Shown here piece by piece: positions 32,819 to 41,443 of a stretch of 55,598 nt of DNA. How positions within the stretch are numbered: position 1 is the first letter of the stretch; each line of letters opens with the position of its first letter. Source of the DNA: Rhodobacter aestuarii (GTDB lineage Bacteria > Pseudomonadota > Alphaproteobacteria > Rhodobacterales > Rhodobacteraceae). The notes below the pieces were generated by a model. That model was given only the letters and a program-made list of their open reading frames with translations. It had not been told where the DNA came from and did not search any database. The position numbers and the translations under genes are program-made. The stretch lies in assembly GCF_900156655.1 (NCBI RefSeq), contig NZ_FTOG01000016.1, positions 1-55,598 on the forward strand, written 5' to 3'.

Positions 32819-34801
32819 ATGACCGACACGACGACACCCGCACCGCCCGCCAAGGACAAGCCTTGGCTGTTTCGCACCTATGCTGGCCATTCCACGGCAG
32901 AAAAATCGAATGCGCTTTATCGGATGAACCTTGCCAAGGGGCAGACGGGGCTTTCGGTTGCGTTCGATCTACCGACGCAGACGGGCTATGACAGCGATCA
33001 CGTGCTGAGCCGGGGCGAAGTGGGCAAAGTCGGTGTGCCGGTGTGCCATTTGGGCGATATGCGCGCGCTCTTTGACCAAATCCCGCTTGAGCAGATGAAC
33101 ACCTCGATGACGATCAATGCCACCGCGCCGTGGCTGTTGTCGCTCTATATCGCGGTGGCCGAAGAGCAAGGGGCCGATGTCTCCAAGCTGCAAGGCACGG
33201 TGCAAAACGATCTGGTGAAAGAATATCTCTCGCGCGGCACCTATATTTGCCCGCCCAAACCCAGCCTCGCGATGATCACCGATGTGGCGGCCTATACCCG
33301 CGAAAATCTGCCCAAATGGAACCCGATGAACGTCTGTTCTTACCATTTGCAAGAAGCGGGCGCGACGCCGGAGCAGGAACTGGCCTTCGCGCTTGCCACG
33401 GGCATTGCGGTGCTCGATGATCTCAAGACCAAAGTCCCGGCGGACGGCTTCCCGGCGATGGTCGGACGGATTTCCTTCTTTGTGAATGCGGGCATCCGGT
33501 TCGTGACCGAGATGTGCAAGATGCGCGCCTTCACTGAGTTGTGGGATGAGATTTGCCGCGAGCGTTACGGGATTGAAGAAGAGAAATACCGCCGCTTCCG
33601 CTATGGCGTGCAGGTGAACAGCCTTGGGCTGACCGAGCAGCAGCCGGAAAACAACGTCTACCGGATCTTGATCGAGATGCTGGCGGTGACGCTTTCCAAG
33701 AACGCCCGCGCGCGTGCGGTGCAATTGCCCGCGTGGAACGAGGCTTTGGGCCTGCCGCGCCCGTGGGATCAGCAATGGTCACTGCGGATGCAGCAGATCA
33801 TGGCCTATGAGACCGATTTGCTTGAATATGGCGATCTGTTCGATGGCAACCCGGCGGTGACCGCGAAGGTCGAAGACCTCAAAGCCGGGGCGCGGCAAGA
33901 GCTTGAAACGCTCGACGCGATGGGCGGGGCGATTGCCGCCATCGAATATATGAAAGGCCGCTTGGTCGAAAGTAACGCCGCGCGCCTTGGCCGGATTGAA
34001 GCCAATGAAACCGTGGTTGTGGGCGTGAACCGCTGGACCGAGGGCGAACCCTCGCCGCTTACCGCAGGCGATGGTGGCATCATGGTCGTCGACCCGGCGG
34101 TAGAAGCCGACCAAATCTCCCGGTTGGAAGCATGGCGCGCGGCCCGAGATACAGCCGCTGTTGAGGCCGCTCTTGCGCAACTGCGTGCCGATGCGGCGGC
34201 GGGCAAAAACGTCATGCCCGCCTCGATTGCAGCCGCCAAAGCGGGTGTGACCACGGGCGAATGGGCGGGCGTGATGCGCGCAGTCCATGGCGAATACCGT
34301 GGGCCAACGGGCGTGTCGCGCAGCCCCTCGAACCGCACGGAAGGGTTGGAAGACATTCGCGCCGCCGTCGACGCCGTTTCCACGCAACTGGGCCGGCGGC
34401 TCAAGTTCTTGGTCGGCAAGCCGGGGCTTGATGGGCACTCCAACGGGGCCGAGCAAATTGCCTTCCGCGCGCGCGATTGCGGGATGGACATTTCCTATGA
34501 AGGCATCCGCCTGACACCCGAACAAATCGTGGCGCAAGCGCTGGACGAAGGCGCGCATGTGGTCGGCCTGTCGATCTTGTCGGGCTCTCACCTGCCGCTG
34601 ATTGAGGAGTTGATGGATCGGATGCGTGCCGCTGGCCTGACCCATGTTCCGGTGGTTGTGGGCGGCATCATCCCCGATGAGGATGCGGTGAAACTTAAAG
34701 CCTTCGGCGTCGCGCGGATCTACACGCCCAAGGATTTTGAGCTGAACCGGATCATGATGGATATCGTCGCACTCGCCACCCCCAGCGAAGCGGCAGCCTA
34801 A
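32819..34801 (+). CDS. ecm: Ethylmalonyl-CoA mutase (B12-dependent)
   Basis: 660 residues; ATG at 32819 with GGAGG 6 bases upstream (an in-frame start at 32678 lacks this). Barrel domain (about 1-520) with 'YAGHSTAEKSNALYRMNLAKGQTGLSVAFDLP' near the N-terminus and 'NTSMTINATAPWLL'. The C-terminal cobalamin domain has the base-off motif DGHSNG in 'GKPGLDGHSNGAEQIA', plus 'GLSILSGSHL' and 'VVVGGIIP'. It converts ethylmalonyl-CoA to methylsuccinyl-CoA after Ccr. The gene pair ccr/ecm and the residues separate it from methylmalonyl-CoA mutase, whose fold it shares. Confidence 0.93.
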   Translation: MTDTTTPAPPAKDKPWLFRTYAGHSTAEKSNALYRMNLAKGQTGLSVAFDLPTQTGYDSDHVLSRGEVGKVGVPVCHLGDMRALFDQIPLEQMNTSMTINATAPWLLSLYIAVAEEQGADVSKLQGTVQNDLVKEYLSRGTYICPPKPSLAMITDVAAYTRENLPKWNPMNVCSYHLQEAGATPEQELAFALATGIAVLDDLKTKVPADGFPAMVGRISFFVNAGIRFVTEMCKMRAFTELWDEICRERYGIEEEKYRRFRYGVQVNSLGLTEQQPENNVYRILIEMLAVTLSKNARARAVQLPAWNEALGLPRPWDQQWSLRMQQIMAYETDLLEYGDLFDGNPAVTAKVEDLKAGARQELETLDAMGGAIAAIEYMKGRLVESNAARLGRIEANETVVVGVNRWTEGEPSPLTAGDGGIMVVDPAVEADQISRLEAWRAARDTAAVEAALAQLRADAAAGKNVMPASIAAAKAGVTTGEWAGVMRAVHGEYRGPTGVSRSPSNRTEGLEDIRAAVDAVSTQLGRRLKFLVGKPGLDGHSNGAEQIAFRARDCGMDISYEGIRLTPEQIVAQALDEGAHVVGLSILSGSHLPLIEELMDRMRAAGLTHVPVVVGGIIPDEDAVKLKAFGVARIYTPKDFELNRIMMDIVALATPSEAAA

Positions 34802-34823
34802 AAACCAAATCCCTTTGAGATCG

Positions 34824-34860
34824 AAAGGCCGCGCCCGGGCGAACCGGACGCGGCCTTTTT
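34824..34860 (+). terminator. Rho-independent terminator after ecm
   Basis: AAAGGCCGCG at 34824-34833 pairs with CGCGGCCTTT at 34849-34858, ending in TTTTT. It lies 22 bp after the ecm stop. Confidence 0.85.
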
Positions 34861-34881
34861 CGTCGGCAAAACCTCTTGCGC

Positions 34882-36204
34882 TTACATCCCCAAAAGTCCG
34901 GGTAGCGTCAGCGTGATCGCCGGCACATAGGTGATCAGAACGAGGAAGATCAGCATCGTCAGCAGCCACGGCCAAACGGCCACGGTCAGTTCTGTGATAC
35001 CCATCTTGGTGATACCGCTCGCCACATAGAGGTTGAGCCCTACCGGCGGGTGACACATGCCGACTTCCATGTTCACAACGATCATGATGCCGAAATGCAC
35101 CGGGTCAATGCCAAGCCGCACCGCCACCGGGAACAGGATCGGAGCCATGATCAACACGATCGACGAGGGCTCCATGAAGTTGCCCGCTGCCAACAGCAGC
35201 ACGTTCACGATGATCAGGAACATCCACCAGTTCAGCCCGGCGTCCACCATCCAGTTGCCCAGCGCTTGGGGAATGCCCTCATGCGTCATCAAGAAGGAGA
35301 AGAGCACCGCATTGGTGATGATATAAAGCAGCATCGCCGACATGTTGGCCGAGGCCAAAAGCACACGCGGCACATCGCGCAGCGTCAGGTCTTTATAGAC
35401 GAAGACCGAAATCACGAAAGCATAGACCGCGCTCATCGCCGCTGCTTCGGTGGGGGTAAAGATGCCTGCATAAATCCCGCCGATCACGACGATGATCAGC
35501 AACAACCCCCACATGGCTTCGCGAAACGCCGTCCAACGCTCGCGGAAGCTGGCCTTGGGCAGGCGCGGATAGTTGTTCTTGCGCGCCCGATACCAGGTGG
35601 TGAAGGCCAGAAAACCGGCCAGCATCATCCCCGGCACCACACCCGCGATGAAGAGCTCACCAACCGAGGCGGCATCGACCACCTCGCCGTCCGGCCCTTC
35701 GACCAGCATGCCAGAGGTTGCAACCGCATACATCACCATCACGATCGAAGGCGGGATCAAGATGCCCAGCGCACCCGAGGTGGTGATCACGCCCGCACCA
35801 AATTGCTTCGGGAAGCCCTGCGCCACCATAGCGGGCAAGATCACTGAGCCGATGGCGACCACGGTCGCGGGCGACGAACCAGACACCGCCGCAAAGAGCG
35901 CACAGGCAAACACGCCCGCCAGCGCCAGACCGCCATGCCAATGCCCAACCGAGGCGGTGGCGAAATTGATCATCCGCTTTGCCACGCCGCCATGGGTGAG
36001 GAAGTTGCCCGCCAGAATGAAGAACGGGATCGCCATGATCTCGAACTTCTCAATCCCGGTGAAAAGCTTCAGCGCCACGGTATCAATCGGCACTTCGGTC
36101 ATGGTGAAAAGGAAGGTCAGCACCGTCAGGCCAAGCGAGATCGAGATTGGCATGCCGGTCAGCATCAGGGCGATCAGCAGCCCGAAAATGATCAAAGCGC
36201 TCAT
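34882..36204 (-). CDS. dctM: C4-dicarboxylate TRAP transporter large permease
   Basis: 440 residues, about twelve hydrophobic segments. Start ATG at 36204 (MSALIIFGLLIALMLTGMPI); a longer frame to 36231 would run into dctQ. Blocks 'VSGSSPATVVAIGSVILPAM', 'GALGILIPPSIVMVMYAV', 'GIFTPTEAAAMSAVYA' and 'MEVGMCHPPVGLNLYV' are typical of DctM. It forms the sodium- or proton-driven translocation unit with DctQ, fed by DctP. dctQ ends 1 bp upstream. Confidence 0.93.
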   Translation of the reverse strand: MSALIIFGLLIALMLTGMPISISLGLTVLTFLFTMTEVPIDTVALKLFTGIEKFEIMAIPFFILAGNFLTHGGVAKRMINFATASVGHWHGGLALAGVFACALFAAVSGSSPATVVAIGSVILPAMVAQGFPKQFGAGVITTSGALGILIPPSIVMVMYAVATSGMLVEGPDGEVVDAASVGELFIAGVVPGMMLAGFLAFTTWYRARKNNYPRLPKASFRERWTAFREAMWGLLLIIVVIGGIYAGIFTPTEAAAMSAVYAFVISVFVYKDLTLRDVPRVLLASANMSAMLLYIITNAVLFSFLMTHEGIPQALGNWMVDAGLNWWMFLIIVNVLLLAAGNFMEPSSIVLIMAPILFPVAVRLGIDPVHFGIMIVVNMEVGMCHPPVGLNLYVASGITKMGITELTVAVWPWLLTMLIFLVLITYVPAITLTLPGLLGM

Positions 36205-36205
36205 C

Positions 36206-36889
36206 TCACTTGTCCTTTTCTTTTTCGACAAGGTCGCGGGGCGTCAGCGGCGAATGCAGATAGGCATCGCCCAGCTCGTCAATCCCCTCGTCTTCGGTAT
36301 CCACCCCATCGACATGGCCATGGTCGTGATGCGGCAATTCCCCGGTGCGGGCAAAGCTGACGGCCACTTGCAAGAAGCGGAAGCACATCAGCGAGGAGCC
36401 AAGCGGAATGGCGAGATAGACAATCCACATCGGCACTTCGAGATCGGGTGAGATCGAGGAGGCGTAATACATGTGATGGACGAAATTGCCGCCCAGCACC
36501 GCGATAATCCCGGTGAACAGCGCGCCAGCCGAGAGCCCAAACAGAATGAAGAACTTCCGTTTCGCTGCATCAAGCCGGTTGATCAGCACGTCAATGCCGA
36601 CATGGATGCCGGTGCGCACCCCATAAGCCGCACCAAATTTCGCCATCCAAACGAACAGAATGATCGTCAGTTCTTGCGCCCAAACGAGGTTGATATTGCG
36701 CAGGCTCAGATAGGCGCTTTTGGCCATGGCTGAGGCCTCGGGCATATCATGCACCCGGAAATAACGAACAAAATCGGCAACGAAGCCAAGAGCGAAACGA
36801 TGAGTGACCGAGGCAAAGATCAGAACCGTCGCCGTGGCAATCAGCACGGCGATCAGCACTTCTTCGGCCCGGTCGAGGATGCGCAGCAT
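36206..36889 (-). CDS. dctQ: C4-dicarboxylate TRAP transporter small permease
   Basis: 227 residues, four hydrophobic segments ('VLIAVLIATATVLIFASVTHRF', 'LVWAQELTIILFVWMAKFGAAYG', 'FFILFGLSAGALFTGIIAVLG', 'MWIVYLAIPLGSSLMCFRFL'). It has a long loop between helices 1 and 2 and a His/Asp/Glu-rich cytosolic tail ('HHDHGHVDGVDTEDEG'), longer than in many DctQ. It anchors DctM and supports uptake. It follows dctP after a 66-bp gap with a strong hairpin. Confidence 0.9.
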   Translation of the reverse strand: MLRILDRAEEVLIAVLIATATVLIFASVTHRFALGFVADFVRYFRVHDMPEASAMAKSAYLSLRNINLVWAQELTIILFVWMAKFGAAYGVRTGIHVGIDVLINRLDAAKRKFFILFGLSAGALFTGIIAVLGGNFVHHMYYASSISPDLEVPMWIVYLAIPLGSSLMCFRFLQVAVSFARTGELPHHDHGHVDGVDTEDEGIDELGDAYLHSPLTPRDLVEKEKDK

Positions 36890-36921
36890 GGCGGCCCCCG
36901 TCAGGCAAAGTCATGGGAAAA

Positions 36922-36942
36922 GGCGGCCCGCGTGGGGCCGCC
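36922..36942 (-). terminator. Stem-loop between dctP and dctQM
   Basis: GGCGGCCC at 36922-36929 pairs exactly with GGGCCGCC at 36935-36942. It lacks a T-run and lies inside the operon just after dctP, so it probably stabilises the dctP mRNA or causes partial termination, giving more binding protein than permease. Confidence 0.6.
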
Positions 36943-36955
36943 CGGTGAGTGATGG

Positions 36956-37957
36956 TTATTCCGCGGTGGCGGCTTTGACGGCGGCGATCGTCTCCGCGCC
37001 GATCCGATCCGCCATTTCTTCGTGAACCGGAGCCAAAGCCGCGATCCATTCGGCGCGCTCTTCTTCGGTCAGTTCGTGGAAGGTGGTGGTGCCGGTTTCC
37101 ATCATCGCGGCCAGCGCCTTGTCGTTTTCTTCTTTGGCGATACCGTTGGCATATTCGGTCGCTTCGGCCATCGCTTTTTCAAGACCAGCGCGCACATCTT
37201 CGGGCAGGCCATCCCAGAATTGCTTGTTCACGATCACCGCATAGCCAAGGTAGCCGTGATACGAGAGCGTCGCATCCGACTGCACCTCGTTCATTTTCTG
37301 GGTGTACATGTTCGACGGCGGGTTTTCGGTGCCATCCACAACGCCGGTTTGCAGCGCTTGATACACTTCCGAGAACGCCATGACTTGCGGCACCGCGCCC
37401 AGCGCGTTCATTTCCGCTTCCAGCACTTTCGAGGATTGAATGCGCATTTTCAGGCCGAGGAAGTCATCCGGCACATGCAGCGGGCTGTTGGCCGACATGA
37501 CTTTGAAGCCGTTATCCCAATAGGCCAGACCCGCAATGCCTTTATCGGCCAGCTTGTCGAACAGCATTTTGCCAACGTCACCTTGGGTGACTTTGTGCAG
37601 CGCGTCATAGCTCGGGAAGATGAAGGGCAGATCGAAGACTTCGAAATCTTGCACGCCGAGCGGGCCGAATTTGGCCAACGAGGGGGCGAGCATTTGCACC
37701 GCACCCAGTTGCAGCGCTTCAAGCTCTTCTTTGTCTTTGTAAAGTTGGCTGTTGGGGTAGACCTCCACATCCACCGCACCATCCGTGTAAAGCTCGGCCA
37801 GTTCCTCAAACTTCGCCGCGCCTTTGCCTTTGGGCGTGTCGGGCGAGACAACGTGGCTGAACTTGAGCACGATCGGCTCGGCCACAGCCGGGGCGGCAAT
37901 GGCAAGGGTCAGGGCGGTGGCGCCCGCGAGGGCCCCAAGAATACGACGCGTCAACAT
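36956..37957 (-). CDS. dctP: C4-dicarboxylate-binding periplasmic protein
   Basis: 333 residues from ATG 37957 with AGGAGAAT upstream (a frame extension to 38011 overlaps the operators and is rejected). Sec signal peptide ends APAVA. Mature blocks 'LKFSHVVSPDTPKGKGA', 'VEVYPNSQLYKDKEELEALQLGAVQM', 'PLGVQDFEVFDLPFIF', 'KMRIQSSKVLEAEMNALGA' and 'VDGTENPPSNMYTQKM' are those of the DctP family; the Arg in 'KMRIQ' binds the substrate carboxylate. It captures malate, succinate or fumarate for DctQM. dctSR is divergent. Confidence 0.94.
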   Translation of the reverse strand: MLTRRILGALAGATALTLAIAAPAVAEPIVLKFSHVVSPDTPKGKGAAKFEELAELYTDGAVDVEVYPNSQLYKDKEELEALQLGAVQMLAPSLAKFGPLGVQDFEVFDLPFIFPSYDALHKVTQGDVGKMLFDKLADKGIAGLAYWDNGFKVMSANSPLHVPDDFLGLKMRIQSSKVLEAEMNALGAVPQVMAFSEVYQALQTGVVDGTENPPSNMYTQKMNEVQSDATLSYHGYLGYAVIVNKQFWDGLPEDVRAGLEKAMAEATEYANGIAKEENDKALAAMMETGTTTFHELTEEERAEWIAALAPVHEEMADRIGAETIAAVKAATAE

Positions 37958-38000
37958 ATGATTCTCCTCCGTCTCCGCTCTCCTTGGCGGAACGCGCGCC

Positions 38001-38046
38001 TTATTGCGCAATAATCTTGCGCGGCGCTATTGCGGCTTTCCGCAAT
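38001..38046. promoter_or_regulatory. Two dyads in the divergent dctP-dctSR promoter region
   Basis: TTATTGCGCAATAA (38001-38014) is a perfect 14-bp palindrome. ATTGCGG-CTTT-CCGCAAT (38029-38046) is a 7-4-7 inverted repeat. Both begin with ATTGCG and their centres are 30 bp apart, near three helical turns. They probably bind phosphorylated DctR, whose LuxR-type domain is encoded next door. Confidence 0.6.
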
Positions 38047-38083
38047 CGTTATCCGTGCTATGGGTCGGAAGAAAGGAACGACC

Positions 38084-40072
38084 GTGGGATTGTTTGGCAA
38101 ACGCAAGGCCGCCGCCCAGCCTCAGGAGGCCGAGGTTTGGAGTGCGTCTGAGGTGCTGGGGGCACAGCGCGTGGACCTGTTGGCGCTGATCCCGCTGGTG
38201 GCAATTGTTGCGCTGGTCGGGCTTGTGGGCACGCTGGTTTTCCTTGTGGCGCAAGCCGATGCCACCCGCGCACGGGCAAAACTGGCAACCGATGCGCTGT
38301 GGGTAGAACAGACGCTCAGCTTTCAAATGTCGGTCGATGAAGATCAGCTAGTCCGGCTGGCCTTGGATGCGGCAGGTGGCACGGCGCAAAACCTCCTGAA
38401 TGCGCGGGCACGGCTTCATATCACCTCAAACCCAGAAACTTTGGGTATTCGCTGGTATGGCGTTGATGGACGGCTTGTGGCCGCGCAGCCCGAAAGCCCT
38501 GATCACGGTGAAGGGGCGTTGGCCGCGCAACTTTTGGCCTCTGGCGCGGTTACGGCGCGCCCGGTTTATAGCTCTGTGCGCAATGGGGTCGTGTCGCTCG
38601 CGCAGCGCATCTCGGCCAATGGCGGAGTAGTCGTCGCCTCCGTCTCTTTGCCGATGATGCTGGAGCGCCATATCCCTTGGTGGATTGCCGAACAATATGG
38701 CGTCCGGGTGACGGATGCCTCTGGCACTTTGGCGGAGCGCGCGCGCCGCCCTGTGGCTGAGGGCGCGCCGTATCATGGGATCAGTTTCGATCCGCCGCTT
38801 GCAGGCACCACGCTGGAGATCATGGCCTATGATGCGCCACCAGTGATTGGCCCCTCGGCGCTGATTGCCGCGATTGGGGCGCTTTCCGTCTTTGCCATTT
38901 TAGCTCTGGCCGCCCTACATCGCAGCGCCACCCGCCGTCGCAGTGCGGAAGAACGGCTCCATGCCGAAATGGCCTTTCGTCGGGCGATGGAAGAAAGCCT
39001 GACGGTGGGCATGCGTGCCAAGGATTTGCAGGGCCGCATTCTTTATGTGAACGCCGCTTTTTGCAAATTGGTGGGCTACACGGCCGAGGAGTTGGTGGGC
39101 CGCGCCTCTCCGATGCCCTATTGGGCCTTTGACACAATGGAAGAAACGCTCGCTCGGCAGCGGCAGTTGACCGAAGGGCCAGCCGTGCCGCAAGCCTTTG
39201 AAACGCGTTTTCGGCGTGCCGACGGGGTTGAGATAGAGGTGCAGGTCTATGAAGCCCCGCTGATTGATGCGGGGGGCAAGCATCGCGGTTGGATGGGCTC
39301 CATCATCGACATCACCGAGGCAAAGGGCGCCGCGCGGCGCGCCCGCGCCCAAGATGAAAGCCTGGCCCGCACCGGGCGCTTGGTGACGTTGGGCGAGATG
39401 GCCTCGACCCTGGCGCATGAGTTGAACCAGCCGCTTGCGGCCATTGCCTCTTATGCGGCGGGAGGGCTGAACCTTTTTGAACAGCCCGAGCCCGATATGG
39501 GGATGCTGCGCCAAGCGTTTGAAAAGATGGCGACCCAAGCGCGCCGCGCGGGGGAGATTATTCGCAGGGTGCAAGATTTTGTGCGCAAGCGCGCGCCGCA
39601 ACTTGGCCCGCTTGATTTGCCCGAGGTGGTGGCCGATGCCATTGCGATGATGGCGCCTTTGGCGCGCGAAAACCGGGTGAAGCTATCAAGCGTGATTGCG
39701 GGGCAGATCCCGCCCGTCAGCGCGGATCGGATCTTGATCGAACAGGTGTTGGTGAACCTGATCCGCAATGGCATTGAGGCAATGGCGGAGGGGCCGCGCA
39801 CCGGCCCAGAACTTGAGGTGCGGCTCACCCATGGCGAGAGCATGGTGTTCTTGGAGGTGGTGGACGCTGGGCCGGGGATTTCTGATACTGTGGCCGCCAG
39901 CCTGTTTGACCCCTTCACCTCCACCAAATCCGAGGGCATGGGGATGGGGCTGAACATCTGTCGGTCGATTGTGGAATTGCACCACGGGCGGCTCGTCTAT
40001 CACCCCCGCCCCGAAGGCGGCACAAGCTTCACCTTCACCTTGCCGGTGCACAGCGAAGGAGGCCCTGCATGA
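38084..40072 (+). CDS. dctS: Sensor histidine kinase of the C4-dicarboxylate system
   Basis: 662 residues from the GTG at 38084, chosen because AAAGGA lies 6 bases upstream; an ATG at 38060 has no such site. Membrane helices at about 35-60 and 255-280 flank a periplasmic sensor domain. Then come a PAS domain (about 300-420, 'MRAKDLQGRILYVNAAFCKLVGYTAEEL'), a phosphoacceptor His445 in 'STLAHELNQPLAAIASYA', N-box 'LVNLIRNGIEAM' and G-boxes 'DAGPGISD' and 'GMGMGLNIC'. It should sense external dicarboxylates and phosphorylate DctR. The stop overlaps dctR by 4 bp, as in R. capsulatus dctSR. Confidence 0.9.
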   Translation: MGLFGKRKAAAQPQEAEVWSASEVLGAQRVDLLALIPLVAIVALVGLVGTLVFLVAQADATRARAKLATDALWVEQTLSFQMSVDEDQLVRLALDAAGGTAQNLLNARARLHITSNPETLGIRWYGVDGRLVAAQPESPDHGEGALAAQLLASGAVTARPVYSSVRNGVVSLAQRISANGGVVVASVSLPMMLERHIPWWIAEQYGVRVTDASGTLAERARRPVAEGAPYHGISFDPPLAGTTLEIMAYDAPPVIGPSALIAAIGALSVFAILALAALHRSATRRRSAEERLHAEMAFRRAMEESLTVGMRAKDLQGRILYVNAAFCKLVGYTAEELVGRASPMPYWAFDTMEETLARQRQLTEGPAVPQAFETRFRRADGVEIEVQVYEAPLIDAGGKHRGWMGSIIDITEAKGAARRARAQDESLARTGRLVTLGEMASTLAHELNQPLAAIASYAAGGLNLFEQPEPDMGMLRQAFEKMATQARRAGEIIRRVQDFVRKRAPQLGPLDLPEVVADAIAMMAPLARENRVKLSSVIAGQIPPVSADRILIEQVLVNLIRNGIEAMAEGPRTGPELEVRLTHGESMVFLEVVDAGPGISDTVAASLFDPFTSTKSEGMGMGLNICRSIVELHHGRLVYHPRPEGGTSFTFTLPVHSEGGPA

Positions 40073-40668
40073 GCGACACCGTCCATATCGTCGATGACGA
40101 GGAAGGTCTGCGCGACAGCCTGAGCTTTCTTTTTGCCTCGCGCGGGATTGCGGCGCAGGGCTGGCCCTCGGGGGAGGCGGCGCTGGCGGCATGGCCCCTG
40201 CCCGATTGTGGCTGCCTCATTCTTGATGTGCGGATGGAGGGGATCTCTGGTCCGCAACTGCTTGATGCGCTGCAAGCGCTGCCCGGCCAGCCGCTCATTC
40301 CCCCGGTGATCTTTTTGACCGGCCATGCCGATGTGCCGCTTGCGGTCGAGGCGCTGAAATCGGGTGCTTTTGACTTTGTCGAAAAGCCGTTCAACGACAA
40401 CCACATCGTCGATATCGCGCTGTCTGCGATGGCGGCCCACGCCGGGCGCTTGGCTGAAGCGCAGGCCCGCGAAGCGGTCGAGGCGCGGCGGGCGAGCCTT
40501 TCCGCGCGGGAGGCCGAGGTGATGGAATTGATGCTGGAAGGGCTGATGAACAAGCAAATCGCCGACAGCCTTGGCATTGCCATGCGCACCGTTGAAGTGC
40601 ACCGCTCGCGCGTGCTCGCCAAGATGGGCGCCCGCAACATTGCCGATCTTGCCCGAATGATTTCTTAA
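40069..40668 (+). CDS. dctR: FixJ/LuxR-type response regulator of dctPQM
   Basis: 199 residues. Receiver with D9, D10 and phosphoacceptor D53 ('CLILDVRMEGISG'), 'FLTGHAD' and 'FVEKPF'. A LuxR-type helix-turn-helix follows at about 140-195 ('LSAREAEVMELMLEGLMNKQIADSLG', 'MRTVEVHRSRVLAKM'). Activated by DctS, it should bind the two dyads upstream and switch on dctPQM. The gene is followed by a 31-bp gap to the convergent isomerase-like gene. Confidence 0.92.
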   Translation: MSDTVHIVDDEEGLRDSLSFLFASRGIAAQGWPSGEAALAAWPLPDCGCLILDVRMEGISGPQLLDALQALPGQPLIPPVIFLTGHADVPLAVEALKSGAFDFVEKPFNDNHIVDIALSAMAAHAGRLAEAQAREAVEARRASLSAREAEVMELMLEGLMNKQIADSLGIAMRTVEVHRSRVLAKMGARNIADLARMIS

Positions 40669-40699
40669 TTTCGGAAAGTTGCAAAGCTGCTGTTAAAAC

Positions 40700-41443
40700 T
40701 CATTTCTTTGCCGCCGAAAGCCAGCCCAATTCTGCCGAGGTCGTCAGTTTCGGCACATAATCGGCGCTGATCCAGCCTTTGAATTTGTCTTTCGACACCT
40801 GCTTGAAGAGCGCCTTAAGGTCCAGCCCATCGCTACCGGGCGTTGACCTGTCTGGGGCCGCAGCAAGGCGGATCAGTTTTACCTGCGGCGCAAAGCGCTC
40901 CCAAAGCGCCAACGGCGCTGCGCCCAAGGCCACCGCTTCGCAAGTATCGAGCAAAAGGCCAAGGTTGGGCTGCGAGACGGCGTCAAGCACCTCGGCCAGC
41001 TGATCATAACCCGTCAGAAAGTCGCCGCTCGCATAGGGGGCTATCGCGAACACGCGTTTGGGCGCGGCATCGCAGGCCCAGCGCAGATTTTCGACCAAGG
41101 TTGCGAAATCGCCCTCCGGCCCCGCGCGCAACTCGACCACGGCCGGTTTAAGCACATCAGCATAGCGCGCCATGCGTTTGAAATCGCGCTGAAACCGATC
41201 TTGCCCATCACGTGCCGCTGCAAAGCCGGGCAATGCGCCAGTATAATTGGGGGGCGGCGCCTGCATGGAGGTGAATACAAGCCCGTTCATCACCAGACGG
41301 TCGCGCAAATCCTGCACTGGCCCATCATAGGGGGCGGGCAAGCTGATACCACTAAACCCCGCCGCCTGCGCCGCGCCAAACCGCGCCGGTTCGGGCAGTT
41401 CCAAAAACAGCGTGGACAAATCCGCCGCCAAGCGCAGCCGCAT
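40700..41443 (-). CDS. Sugar phosphate isomerase/epimerase-like TIM-barrel protein
   Basis: 247 residues. AP-endonuclease-2-like TIM barrel similar to hydroxypyruvate isomerases: 'LAADLSTLFLELPEPARFGAAQAAGFSGISL' start, 'SMQAPPPNYTG' in place of the usual 'NLPPGDWxxG', 'LGLLLDTCEAVALG' where true isomerases have 'QxDxYHxQ', and a late 'GWISADYVPK'. Several metal-binding residues expected for hydroxypyruvate isomerase (Glu-Asp-His-Glu set) are replaced, so catalysis in the classic way is doubtful. ATG at 41443 follows the DUF1285 stop with no gap, so the two form an operon. Cytosolic. Confidence 0.6.
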   Translation of the reverse strand: MRLRLAADLSTLFLELPEPARFGAAQAAGFSGISLPAPYDGPVQDLRDRLVMNGLVFTSMQAPPPNYTGALPGFAAARDGQDRFQRDFKRMARYADVLKPAVVELRAGPEGDFATLVENLRWACDAAPKRVFAIAPYASGDFLTGYDQLAEVLDAVSQPNLGLLLDTCEAVALGAAPLALWERFAPQVKLIRLAAAPDRSTPGSDGLDLKALFKQVSKDKFKGWISADYVPKLTTSAELGWLSAAKK

